Part shown: positions 1-11,645 of the stretch, piece after piece | Layout of the letters: each line of letters starts with the position of its first letter | Numbering within the stretch: position 1 is the first letter of the stretch | NCBI GenBank assembly: GCA_002964805.2 | Contig: PUDQ02000013.1 | Span: 62,001 to 126,000 of the forward strand | From: Trametes villosa | Lineage: Eukaryota > Basidiomycota > Agaricomycetes > Polyporales > Polyporaceae | Direction of reading: 5' to 3' | Length of the DNA: 64,000 nucleotides | Program-made: the position numbers and the translations under genes | Notes under the pieces: generated by a model | Seen by the model: the letters and a program-made list of their open reading frames with translations, nothing else | Database searches by the model: none | Told to the model about the DNA's origin: nothing

Positions 1-979
1 GCGCGGGCTCACTGAGGTGACGACAAGTCCTCGCGAGGGCAGCCAATGCCGGCTGTCTTCTCGGGTGTCGGCTTCCAGGGGGTCTGAACAGGAGACGACA
101 GATCCGCTCGATGATACCGTCTGGTAGAGTGGTGAGAGATAGCGGAGCCATGACTCTACGAGTGCTGGTGGAGGAGCGGGGGATGCGAGGACGTCCGCTG
201 AGGCTAACACCATCCGCCGCCTACCTCTAACTCGGGCCCATGCATGGATAGCGGCGCCTGCGGTGCGCAAACAGCTGTGGAGGGAGATGGGCCTTCCGTA
301 TTCGCACACAGTCGCCTGTGCGGAGCCTGTGCCTGTGCCCTACACATCATTGAGGCTGTTGACGCGCACGTCTGGCATTAACGTGCGAGTGAAATGTCGA
401 GGCGCAGCGAATGGCCCTACCCTTCAGCTTTGGCTTGCAGACCGTGCGCTCTGAACGCCGGCACGAGTGTCGCGGAGTACTTGTCAGCTTCAGGTGTTCC
501 CGTTGAATCCCGACAGGAGCCCGCTGCAGAGTTTGGCTGGATGCGTCCGAGCAAACGACTGAGGCCTCTTCGTCGGCAACTCCTCGCGCAGGGGGACGCG
601 CAAAGGATGCGATCTGACCGAAGTTGATACGCCACTGTACAGTACTGAAGCCGGTGGTTCGCGTCTAAGAAAGAGGACGTACAAGGAACGGCCGAAATGG
701 GCGAGCTCCGGGGGACGTTAGATTGTATAGATTGTGCTAATGATATTTGCATAGCCTTACTCCTTGATGAAAGGCAATCAGATGGATTGTAAGCCCCTCA
801 TCAGCACCGTTCAACGCTAGCCCGCTTGATCAAACATCAAATGGGAACTTGTCTGCATCAAATTGCTCGCAAAACTGGTCATCATCTCCCTCGACGTGCT
901 GGACGCTGAGCTCGACGCTGCTCACGTCTCCGACGTCGCCCGCCGCCCAGAGGACCCTCGCGCAGCCGCTCCTTAACCC
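1..979. other. Gene-poor left edge
   Basis: No reading frame here shows a recognisable domain or a convincing exon chain. The last hundred bases or so are the likely promoter and leader of the gene that starts at 980. I see no clear TATA box and no repeat. Confidence 0.5.
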
Positions 980-3900
980 ATGTCAAACCACGCGCAGTCC
1001 TCCTCTCCCTTTTCGCGGCTCTCTCGTCTAGCTTTCCCGTTCAAGTCGAATCCGTCTTCACCCCTGGCCACTGAACCCCCGTCTGAGGACTGGTACATTC
1101 CTTACCACGGACCGATCGAGCCCCCCAAAGAGGAGCGGGCTACGGAGGAGCGGAATACGGACAGCTGGGGACATCTCGTTAGCGGATGGCTGATGGAGAA
1201 TGACGGGCGGACGGAGCGCTCGCCTCGCATCCGCGCGATGTCGAACGCGTCCCGGGCGGCGGCGGAGGAGCACAAGCGCAAGGGCTCTCGCACCCAGCCC
1301 TCGTTCGTCAAGCTCGACCAGGCGGGCGGCGTCGGAGACACCCCAGCCCCTGCGCGCCCGCGGCGGTCACAGGAGGCACCGCTGCATCACCGCTCGAGCC
1401 TCGCCAGCATCCTCTCCTTCGGATCCAAGAAGGCGCACAAGCTGCAACACTCGTCTTCCGCGGGCGACCTGCGCAAGGAGCCCGTCCCGCCCGTGCCCCA
1501 CGGCGCCACGCAGGATCCCAGCCCGCCGCTGACCTTCCCTCGCCGACATCCATACGCCCTCGCGACGCCCGCCCCGTCGGCCCCGCCACCTCCACCTGTT
1601 TCTAGCCCGGTTGTCACGACAGCCCCACGCAAGAACCCCACCACTTCGCGGTTCTCCGTCCGCCTTCTCGACCCCCTGGCAGAGAAGCCCACTGCGCCTG
1701 CGTACCTCCTCCCCTCTCGTCGACCGTCGCGCATCAGCATCAAGGCCTCCATGTCCACCCCCAACCTACGCCAGGCCACAGGTACCGCAGCGGTGCTCCC
1801 CAAGGGCAAGCAGCGGTGGCTCTCCGCAGAGACCTGGTGCGATGCTCTGATTCTCCCACGTCCGCGCTTCGCTATGCGGCTTCTAGACGGCGAGGAGGGT
1901 GCTAGCGGTAGGATCGTAAGTCCCCCCGGCAGCCCTCTATGGCCCCCCGGCATGGAGCCGCCACTGGAGGCAGCTGGCGGGAAGATATTGAAGAAATCCC
2001 AGTCGGCGATACAGCTGTCGTCTCGTCCCCATCAGCAGCCTTCACCGCCGCGTCCTGCGCCTGTGCGAGAGGAGCCTGTGCGGGAGATGCCAGAGGCTGG
2101 ACCGTCAAGGCTGGTGCAGACGAGGAACGACGCGAACACGCACCTGCGGCCACCCCGTCCAAAGAGTTTCGCACTTGACGACCTGGCGCTGCCCAGCCCT
2201 GTGCCGTCGCTATCCAAGTAAGCACCCCCGCGCTCCCACGCTCATCCCCCTGAGGCGCGTGGCCGACACGTTCCATACTGACTTCTCCGCGCACAGGGTG
2301 CTCGAGGACGGCCGGCAGCTGCAGGAGGAGCGCAAGAACTGGCAGCGCGAGGCCGCCAAGTCGTTCGGGCACAAGCGCGCGCGCTCGGTGTCTCGGGCGC
2401 GCGCGAAGTCGCTCGGCTCCCGCACGCCGACGCATGGACGCGAGCCGAGCGCATTCGACGTGCTCGCGGAGGCCACCCTGCTCGGCAGCCAGCGCCGCCG
2501 GCCGACGGTGCATGTGCGCGTGCGCCCGCCGCGCTCGGACGGGCACGGCACGACGAGCGGGTTCGGGACGACGATGACGGGCACGGGCACGGGCGTCATG
2601 ACCTGGACGTCGATCTCGCACGGGCACGGGCAGACGCGCTCGCGCGGGCACGGGCACTCGCAGTCCGTCGGGTCCGTCGCGCCCTCGCGCTCGGACGAGT
2701 CGTTCATGTGGGCGCCGGGCCACGGCCGGAACCACTCCCTCGGCCGGTCTGCTCTGAGAATGGTGCGTACTACCGCGACGACGGCCGCCGGTTTCTGCGG
2801 GATCGCGGGTGGACACGACGTTGACGATGACCGCGACAAGGGAAAGGCGCCGATGAGCGAGAAGGCGGCTGCGATGGAGGAGGCCCTGCGCCGCGGCGGC
2901 ACGAAGGTGATCCATCTGCGCGACCAGATGCCGAAGAAGGACGAGCGGAACGGAGGCGGGGTCGTGGTGATCACACCTCCACCGGACGCGGGTCCGCGTT
3001 CGAATCAGCTCCAGCCGGGTGTTGGTCCAAGCGGGGCGTACGGGGTCTCACCTACGCCGTCGGGTCTGTCGAACTCTGCCGAGGGCTATGGCATCGCGAT
3101 ATCGTCTCCTATTCCGCCTGAGGATAGCTCCGACCAGGAACCCATCCGGATACAAGGCCACCCGTATGCCCAGGGAGCGACGTATCCCTACTACTCGCGC
3201 CCTGTGGGCAAGGCTCCTATACTCCCCGCCCTCCAGGCAGTACGGGCGACCGCCTCTGCCGACCCTAGTCCGACCAGCACTACCGGCGAAGACGGAGTCA
3301 CGAAACATCGCCAGCCTGTCATCGTCCACCCTTACTCGCCGTACGCGCAGATTCAGCACCCCTTCGCTGCCATCACCGGAAACAACCCCAGCCATGACCC
3401 AAGTCCTCGGCCTGCCCCGAGAGCGAGGGCGGGCAAGAACCTGGAAGTCCGGCCACCTGCAGCGTCGAGCATGTACGCGGAGCTCAGCCCAGGACAGATT
3501 CGCGAAATCCTGCCCGACGAGATTCAGTACTCGCCCTTCATCCCTACTCCGCCGGTGCAGCTGCCTGAGGGTTCTCGAGAGTCTAATACGTCAAGGCATC
3601 CGTACGGCGGTCCCTCGACGAAGCGGACGAGCGAGTGGGGCTTCGCGGACGCGCTCAGCCACACCATGCAGAGACCGCTGAGCACAGACAGCGGTCTGGG
3701 GACGAGCGAGAGTCATGACGTTCCCGAACCGGGGAGGATACAGGTCTCGCATGTCCTCGACGACCAGGACGACGTGATTGTCATCAGTCCCGAGCGGGAG
3801 TATGAGGAGCAGGACCTCAACATGCTCTCTCCGCGCTCGCAATCTCTGTCCGGCGTCCTCGACGGGCGTGAGCGCCGTCCTGGGATGTCGCGGGACATCA

Positions 3901-5060
3901 CGCAGGCGTCTTCCAACCACACCCTGGCATCATCCCCAATGGAGCATGTCAACCCGCCCATCTTCAGGAAGGAGCCGTCTGTGGGCGAACGGAGCTTCGC
4001 CTCCTCTGGGTCCTCTCCGGGCGTCGTCTCGAACCAGTCCTCGCCGCCGCTGTCGCCGCGCCCCATCACCATCGCCACCAGCGATAACGACGACCTGGAC
4101 CGCTTCCGCGACCTGTTCTACCGGCCGCCCGAGAGCAGGACACCGTCATCCGACGACTCACGCCCGCCGGTCTCCCGCCGCCCAAGCGACACTCTCCCCA
4201 TCGACCTGAACGCGCGCAGCACTCGCACCCTCAGCGGACTGACGTCTCTCGCGCGCCAGCTGAACGAGAACATGGAGGAGATGGAGGCGTACGAGACCAT
4301 GATGGAGGGCTACGACCGGGACCGCGCGTCGCCGATGTGGGGCGCGCGCTATGGAGGGCTGAACGGGCAACGCCCGGACAATCTGAGCCCTGAGCCGCCG
4401 CAGGTGCCGTCGCAGTCGCCGCCGGGCCTGATCTACGAGCGGGAGGGGACAGGGACGCCGCTACGGCTCCCGATCGACGCGAATCTCGCGCTCTCACAGC
4501 CGTCAGATAACATCCCGGAGGACGTGGAGTCGTCAAGGGCCTCTTCGATGCTGGAGCTGCCGCTCGACGACGAGCCCGAGCCCGAACGTGAGTGCCTTTA
4601 CAGCGTGATTGACACGAGCGTACATTTCTGACGGGCGGCATCACTCCCCTCAGGCATGCGCATCGGCGAGGTCGAGGCGGTGAGCACCCCGCCCGCGTAC
4701 GAGACGCCGAAACGGTTCTCGACGCACCTCTCCGCGTTCAGCTTCCCGGACACGCACAGCAGCCCGGTCGACGAGCGCGCGTCGAGCCGCATCGTGTCGC
4801 AGTCGAGCCTCGGCGTGCCGCACTCGTCCGACGCCGCGCGCTCGAGCGTGCTGACGAACACGTCCGGGATGTCCGGCCTGTCCGACTTCCCCGCGCCGCC
4901 GAGCCAGATCACGGCGAGCCACCTGTCGATCCTGAACGCGTACTACGGCGAGGGCGCGCGCGACTACCGCGAGAGCCACTACGACCTCGCGCGCCCCGCG
5001 CTCGTGCGCGAGGCGAGCCAGGCGACGTTCGGGCAGCAGCAGATGGGCGAGGCTCTATAG
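980..5060 (+). CDS. Large disordered Ser/Pro-rich protein, unknown function
   Basis: Three exons (980-2217, 2297-4587, 4654-5060) with good GT-AG introns give 1311 residues in one frame. The protein is rich in Ser, Pro and Arg and looks mostly disordered. A Gly/His/Thr-rich stretch of short GHG-type repeats is encoded at about 2545-2750. A basic Arg/Ser segment with repeated RARS/RARAKS-type steps precedes it, and acidic patches such as DDQDDVIVISPE lie in the middle. I recognise no catalytic or folded domain. The regular codon usage and in-frame exon joins support a real gene. Proteins of this texture in fungi are often scaffold, polarity or transcription-associated, but that would be a guess. 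The start chosen is the first ATG of the long frame; its N-terminus (MSNHAQSSSPFSRL) shows no signal peptide. Confidence 0.7.
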
Positions 5061-8000
5061 CGCGCCCTGCTCCCTGCTCTCCGCTCTCCGCGCCCCGCTC
5101 TCCGCCGTCGGACGGTTTGGACACACACTATCCTGCTTCCTTGTAATATCCTTGCTCCAGCTTGATCACGGACGGTTCTGCGTTTTGTGCTCGCTCGTTC
5201 TGCACGGTCGTTCTAACGGATTCTCGTATAATATCTATGATAACGGCGCCCGCCCTGCCCCACCCCGCAATCCCCCCGTACATACATGTAGAAGTGTTTT
5301 GTTCACGTTCGACTAGCACGTTCTTGCGCCTGCGGTCTCGGTCCTGGTCCCGGTTATATGCATGCTCGTGCTCGCGTCTCCCGATGTTTTTATTACTTCA
5401 GATTATTGTCTATAGTTCTTTATGCTGCGGAGGATCTTTGTGCGTCTTTCGTTCGCGGGTGCGACGTCGGTTGTGAGCGAGCTCACACGTTTGTAGCATA
5501 CGATATGGTATGGTGCGTCTTTGCTTTAGGCCACCGAATGAATATATGCTGATTGGTTTGCGCACTATAGGGTATTGTCTCTCTCAGTTGCAAATGGATG
5601 GGTGCGAAACCTGAATCACAGGCCTCCTCGTCATAGTAGACGAGTGTCCGCCGGCACTCCGGATGGAGTCACGCGTACCAATTACCCTCGCAGCACTGCG
5701 CGCACGAGAGCTCGAGGACTCCGCATGTAGATCTAAGGGCAACAGTGACCTTGCCTTGGATCCCACCGCCGATGCAATTGGACCCGGCGCCGTCCATCGC
5801 GCAAGGTAGAGCACCCGGAGGTGAGCTGCACATACCTCGGGACCCTAATCGCATGGTGAGTGGAACCAGGATCAGCTTCTGAAGCCTGAAACTCACCTAA
5901 GATCTAGCACGTATACGGTATAGTGCCGCCTCCTATGGCGCTCTGGTTCGACCCGAAGGCGCCGAGCGTGTATGCAGCATCACAGTATCGTGAGCGTCGG
6001 AGCAGACGACTCGGAGTCCACTACCTACTCCATCCTGTCAGAGAATTGCGGTGTCACACGGCGTCGCCGACCTGCAGCTCAAGCTCAAGGTTAGCAGTGC
6101 CCCACTTTCGTCTAACCTGGCACTCACCACGCCCGCATGCTAGGTCTAGATGTGCGGCAAGAGCGACCTCCGAGTGGAGGTCACGTCCACGCCGCCGTTC
6201 GTTCGCGCCATCCCCCTCCTCGTGTTCGGTGAGCGTCTTTGGCAGGCGCCGCTGCCTGTTATCCTGCGGGTGCCTCCCCGAACACTGCTGGTGACGTACC
6301 GCTCCCCCGAGCTAGGCATATCGTGCCCTCAGTGAGGCGTAGCATCGACGAGGTATGCCTTCTAGTCCCCCACGTTTTCTGGCCTGATCACGGGCCACCA
6401 GCGCGAGCGCCGTGCGATGGCGGAGGGCGGCGAGCCTGGGTGCGAGGCAGCAGGAAGCAGACAGCCACCGTCATCCCTGGCCATGGTCGTTCTATATGCC
6501 GATACGACTCTGCCCGATGGACGTACACACGGCGGAATGCCACTGCCTGCCCACCACACTTCGCTCCGCAGCAGCGCTGGGCCGCGGGGCCCGTCCACGG
6601 CCCTGGGGCGCGCGGGCAGCGACGATCGCGGCAGGAGACGGCTTGTGGAATGAGTCCCGCTGCTCGGCGATATGTCGAGAACATGGCGCGCGGCCAAAAA
6701 TGGTCGTGAGAGCGACGTGGGGGCTTGTGTTGGATACCGGACTCGAGCACTCCAGCCTGTCCGGGGTTGTGTGAGCGTCTGCTTGCTTGTCGAACCCACG
6801 CATAATGGGTGTACCCACCGAACATGGACTTTGCGGCAAATCCTGAAAGGGTTTGCGACAGCGGTGTGGCTTGGCTCTCCGAGCAGCTTTGCCAAGCTGT
6901 GGGCAACCCGGCGTAGTACGATAGCACGGACGTCGGATACCCACACCCATACCCACGGCGGACGGAGCAGAAGGCGCCGATACTCGTCCAGACTCCAAAG
7001 TGACGGCGTTTGCTACGCGGGCCTCATGTTCGTGCAGCAGCACATCGTAGCGAGGCAGGTAACTCCCGAGTGCCGTGAGCCCCGGGCAACAGCATGCGGA
7101 GAGCAAGCTCGAGTTCACTTGCCAAGCTTTTAGCTACCGACGCATACACCGCGCGCTAGCGCTTCTCGTCGTGGTGTGCAATCGAGCAACGCGCAGCACA
7201 CCGAAACGGCTTTGCCCATGGTTGACGAGCAGCGGAGCAGCGCGCACATCCCTCCGTATCCGGCTTCCGGCTTGGCGCTTTGCGGGCAGGAAGGTCAAGG
7301 ATCGGCAGGGACGTCGACGCCGTCCGACGGGCTCGTCGCCCTTCCTCGCCCTTCCCCGGCCAGACCTCGGACGAGCGCGAGAAGCTCAGGACTGGGCCGG
7401 GCCGCCAGAGATAGGAGCCACTGCGCTCGTTCATCCTAAGCCTGAGCTCGGCGGTACGGTGGGGCGCATAATGTGAAGCCAAGCGCGGCAGCGGCAGCGA
7501 ACGTGCGAGCCCCAACCCAGCCTCAACAGATATCCCCGCGCGCGGCACATAGGAGCAGCGTCGGTGCCACAGAGTCATCCCACGCTCACGGGGTACGGTG
7601 CACAGTGGAGTGCTGCCTCTCGATCCCCCGCACCGACGGGGGAGAATGGAGGGAATAGACAGGGCAGCGGCGTAGCCGCCCGCGCCGGTTCTGCACGATC
7701 GGGGTGGGAAGGCGCGAGCTCGTGGGCCTGCGCGGGACGTGCACGCCCACGGTCATCGTGTGCACCTGCCAGTGCCACGGCGGGCATGTCGCGAGGGCGA
7801 CGGCAGTTCGAACTCTCATACGCAGCCCCGCGCGCGGAGCCTACTGGCGTAAACAGCGCACGGTCCTCGTCCACCACATTCCAGAGACGAGGACCTGGGT
7901 GGCTTTGCGGCGTCTCGTGAGCACTGGCAGGCTGCGCAGAGCACTGGACGGCGCAGGAGCAGAACGGCGCGCCCAGCCACAAATACACCACGTCCGACCC

Positions 8001-8795
8001 GGGTCCGATTCGCGTCGCAGCAACAGTGCAGTGTAGAAGCCTCGAGGTGCGTTCACGAGAACACAGGAAGCCTACCGTCTGCTAGAAGGAGCTCTGAGAG
8101 TTTGCTTCTCTGTCCTTCCGTGCGCGCTTCGTAGCCGCGCCTTGCCGCCCCCTGCTATTCGTCGAGTGGAATGCTTCCGATGACACAGAGTGCAAAGAAT
8201 GGCTCGTGGAGTGTACATGAGTGCTCCAATAGGACGTGTACCATTCACATTCTCAGCTATCTTGGGTGAACCCCCTGTGTAAAGCCGTCCAGATGGTTCC
8301 GCAAGCCGCGAGCAAGCCGAGTCGACATAGGAGAAGAACCTGAGAGAGCCGTAAGAGATTCCACAGCCAAGATGATCGAGCAGTCGAAGAGTGTTCGGAG
8401 ACGGTGTACGAGCCCAAGTTGTGCAGCCTGGATCATCCGGCAAGAACGGTGGCCATATGAAACCAGCCTCGGCCGGTCCAGCAGGGCTCTTTTCGCCGTA
8501 TCGCGCGACCAGACGAGTTGGCTGCGAAGCTCAATGAGATATGACGTTGGACGTTGATGACCGCTATACGTAGCGTAGCGCGGACTGGTCATCGGGGGAC
8601 GTACCTGGATAAGTATAGCGGAGATGCGCGCCGTATTGGATGGGGTCACCACAACAGTCTCATGATCTGGCGCGCCTGCGGAGCGTTTGGGCACGATGTT
8701 TCGTTGCCCTGCGGTCGTGCGACCTGGGAACGCGGGCGTGCGCAGCTGGAGGCAAAGCAACAGCCAAGCCGTCCGGGTCGACGAGGAGGAGGAGG
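5061..8795. other. Long intergenic region
   Basis: The first 500 bases or so are T-rich and probably the 3' UTR of the upstream gene. Beyond that no open frame is long, and none has a recognisable domain. Two short stretches look weakly coding (about 5663-5806 and 6035-6230, plus strand). They could be exons of a small gene or remnants of one, but I could not build a consistent model. Confidence 0.4.
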
Positions 8796-8880
8796 GAGTG
8801 ACAAGAATGAAAACTAAAACTCAGCGTGGGTGTGGGAACGCAAGATTTTCATCGGGGAGAAGTCCGGCTGAGCTCGGCAA
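8796..8880 (+). repeat. Left terminal inverted repeat
   Basis: Reverse-complement partner of 9375-9457. The longest well-matched block contains actaaaact, gcgtgggtgtgggaacg and tcatcgg. Confidence 0.75.
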
Positions 8881-9145
8881 TCCGCCGCATGGCTCCCGCC
8901 ATCATCGGGCGGGCCCCCTCTTCCCACGGGCGCGCGCTGTCTTCGACGGCGAGCAGGGCATCGCGCGCACTGCGCGATGCAGCGCGCGATTGCTCGCGTT
9001 TACTGTAGTACTAACAAAAATAGTGATAAAAAGGTACACATAGCCCACACTGACGGCGCACGCCCTTGCGCGAGGCCCGCGCTCTCTTCGCACTGAGAGG
9101 CGCGAGCCCAACGCGCGCGCGGGCTCACTATCAGGAATGTTTTGT

Positions 9146-9161
9146 AAAATCCCGGGATTTT
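9146..9161. repeat. Perfect 16-nt palindrome inside the MITE
   Basis: The sequence aaaatcccgggatttt is its own reverse complement. It sits near the middle of the element, among CGCGCG-rich DNA, and could extrude as a small cruciform. Its function is unknown. Confidence 0.6.
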
Positions 9162-9374
9162 AATCATATACTGGCCGCGCGCGCACTCAATACAGCGCGC
9201 ACTGCCGTTTGGTACTTGTACGCGGGGAATTTCTGACCCACTAGCCCCCGCGCGCGCAAGAATATTATGCACTACTTAGTGCTAAGAGTCGCGCGCGCTG
9301 CTTAGACGCTTTCGCGCCTTGTCCCGCCCCCCGCCCCGACGCGCGCCTCTGCGCCCTTGCCGGCCGGACACGCG

Positions 9375-9457
9375 ACTGATTGGCGGAGCTTCCTCCGATG
9401 AAATCTCGCCGTTCCCACACCCACGCTCAGTTTTAGTTTTCATTTCTACTACTACTC
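9375..9457 (-). repeat. Right terminal inverted repeat
   Basis: Reverse-complement partner of the left arm. Its outer end is ttctactactactc, facing gagtgacaagaa on the left. Confidence 0.75.
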
Positions 9458-9469
9458 AGGAGGAGGAGG

Positions 9470-11475
9470 CGAACGGAGATGGGCAGGATGGGACTCGGGA
9501 GGGACAGATCGCGCCGTTCTGATCTAGATATCAGATCTGCTTCGCGCGCACCGCTATCCAGCCACCCGAATCTTATCGCGCGCCTCGGCTAGACTCGGTG
9601 TGAGGTCATCTCTTCATCCCTCTCCCGCCGGCCTCCTCCTCGTCTCCGGTCCGACGCCGGAGGGCCCTCGCTAATTTTGGCTGCCCTCAGGCCAATGGGC
9701 GTGCGCGAAATCGCAGGCCGCGCTTGCCGAGCATGCCCCCCGCGGCGGCGCCTCGCCAGGCGCCGGTGCACTTTCGCCCGTTTTCTCGCCCAAAGGGGCT
9801 GTTTTACTCGTCGCCTGCGCCGTGCGTCGATCTCGCGGCAGGCGCATGCGATCGGCCTTGGATCGGAGCGAGTAAGATCGGACTGTAAGCAACGGGCTCG
9901 CCGACTGCAGGGTGCGCGAAGCACGAACGGATGCAGGTCGGAAAGCCGTCCGCACCGGTGCCGACGCTGCGAGCCTCGATAAGCAGCAGCGGCGGGCAGG
10001 CGGGATGCTGGGCGCCGCGGCGGGCAGCGATCAGATTGTGCGGCGGGGTCTGGGGGCTGGCAGGGGGAAACAAACTGCCCGCGCCACGACGAAGAAGCCC
10101 GCGTCGGGCGACTGGCGAGCCGCGAGCGGGCGGGCGGGCGTCGTGCGGTCGTCTGTCATCCTGATCGGGCGGCTGCGCACGCAACACAACGTCGCCATAT
10201 GCAGGCCCGGTGGCTGGCCGTCGAAGTAGCCGGTGGGGAGGGGGGACGGCATCGGACGACAGCTGCGTGCACGTTGCCGCGGATTGCGACCGTTGCCCGT
10301 CGCGCGGTTTCTCAGAGGGGGCCCACGGGGAGCCGGGGGTGCGCAGACTGAGCGCGAGCTGGTCGTGTGCGCCCGCACGCCGGACGCGGAGCGGCCAACG
10401 AGAAACGGGGTCGGACTTAGTGCGCTCATCAAATAGCCATGATCCCGGGGCGCGACTGGGAAGGCGTGGGTTTACTGGAATCACCACAGTCGGACAGAGG
10501 TGGGAGTGCGTGCTGTTGATGTCGAACTGTATCCGCGGGAACCTGTGCATGGCCGCGTCGGACGCTGGATAGCGCAATGTCAAGGTCGCTCTCAGAGAGG
10601 CGTGAGCGTGTCGAGCGTTTGGCGATCGTCCGTGCGGTGCGCGACCGACGGTGTGCCTTTTGGATATGCGGGTGTCAGCTCGCTGACATGCCCGCCAGGG
10701 GAGGACATATCCATGGCGTCCTGACGTCCAACGCCTCGTACATGAAAGCGGATATCCGACAGGGTGTCCACTGTCGAGTTCGCGCAGGACGTGCATCGCA
10801 TGTCGAGGTTTGCTCGTGCGGGGAAGCTAGAGTATGTACGAACATGATTGGAGAGGTGATACATCATTTTTGGGACTGCGCTCATCACTGACTGATGAGC
10901 CCGGAGGGGGTTCATTGGTCTTCGGCGTGCGGGCCAATGGATGGCAAGACATGCTGGAAGGTTGTGTGGCTGCAAACGACGCGATTGACGAGGGAGAAGC
11001 TGATGAGGACGGTGGGTAGCAACCGCCAAGGCCGAATATGGGGCCGCTCTGCGAGCCTCGCGCACTGCCCAAAGAGGCGCTTTCCCGCTAGCCGGCGAGA
11101 TCCCGACAGCGAGGGGGGCGATTGCGGCTCGATGATAGATGGACGGACGGCGGCTGGTAGACATGTGTCGTGCGCAGTGGCATTGCGGGCGAGCCCGCCG
11201 CCGTCGAGCACGGCGACGAGATAGCATGCGGCGACCCGTGCTGGCCCGAGTGCGCGACGGATGGCGTACGGAGGGGGCGTGTGCAGCAGCAGCAATCCGC
11301 GCAAAAAGCGAGACGGCCGGGTCGGGTAGCGCGGCCGACGGGCGATCTGGCGGAAAAGGGCGCGGGCGGGCGTGCGGCTGGGGATTGGCCCGGATCAAGT
11401 TGGAATCAGAACGGCGCCGGGCGGCGGCTGGGGGTGTTTGCGGCTGTTTGCGAGGGCCCTGGCGGATGGGAGACT
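9470..11475. other. Upstream region of the H+-ATPase gene
   Basis: GC-rich DNA with overlapping open frames on both strands that show no domains or credible splice structure. It is best read as distal promoter and intergenic sequence. Confidence 0.45.
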
Positions 11476-11645
11476 GGTGGATATTTAAGAGTCTGGCGGC
11501 TGCCAGCGTCGTTCCATCCTTCCTCCACCTCTTCCTCCCTCGCCGCTGCAGCTTCCTCCGCCCTCGCTATTAGCGACCGCTCTAGCCTCCCTTAGGGTTT
11601 ACCCTACTCCCCCCACCCCCGCCCCTCCCCCCCGCTCGCGTGCTC
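11476..11645 (+). promoter_or_regulatory. Core promoter and CT-rich leader of the H+-ATPase gene
   Basis: A TATA-like tatttaa lies at 11482-11488, about 160 nt before the ATG. It is followed by a long pyrimidine-rich tract (about 11515-11640) running up to the start codon. CT-rich leaders of this kind are common at highly expressed fungal genes. That this one is strongly expressed is inference. Confidence 0.55.

Larger units (their letters stand above)
8784..9469. mobile_element. MITE-like element with about 80-bp terminal inverted repeats
   Basis: The left arm from 8796 (core at 8807-8862: aatgaaaactaaaactcagc, then gtgggtgtgggaacg) recurs as reverse complement at about 9394-9457, with only a few mismatches. 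Weaker similarity runs further inward, so the arms total about 65-80 bp. The roughly 660-bp interior has no coding capacity and is very rich in CGCGCG tracts. Both outer flanks carry an identical 12-nt aggaggaggagg (8784-8795 and 9458-9469). This is a candidate target-site duplication, possibly the 9-bp type of Mutator-like elements, but it is low complexity and could be chance. Long arms and no transposase suggest a non-autonomous DNA transposon. Confidence 0.7.

Noticed and set aside
5945..5965. tRNA B-box-like ggttcgaccc
   Set aside because: The flanking bases cannot form a T-arm or acceptor stem; no tRNA seen here or elsewhere.
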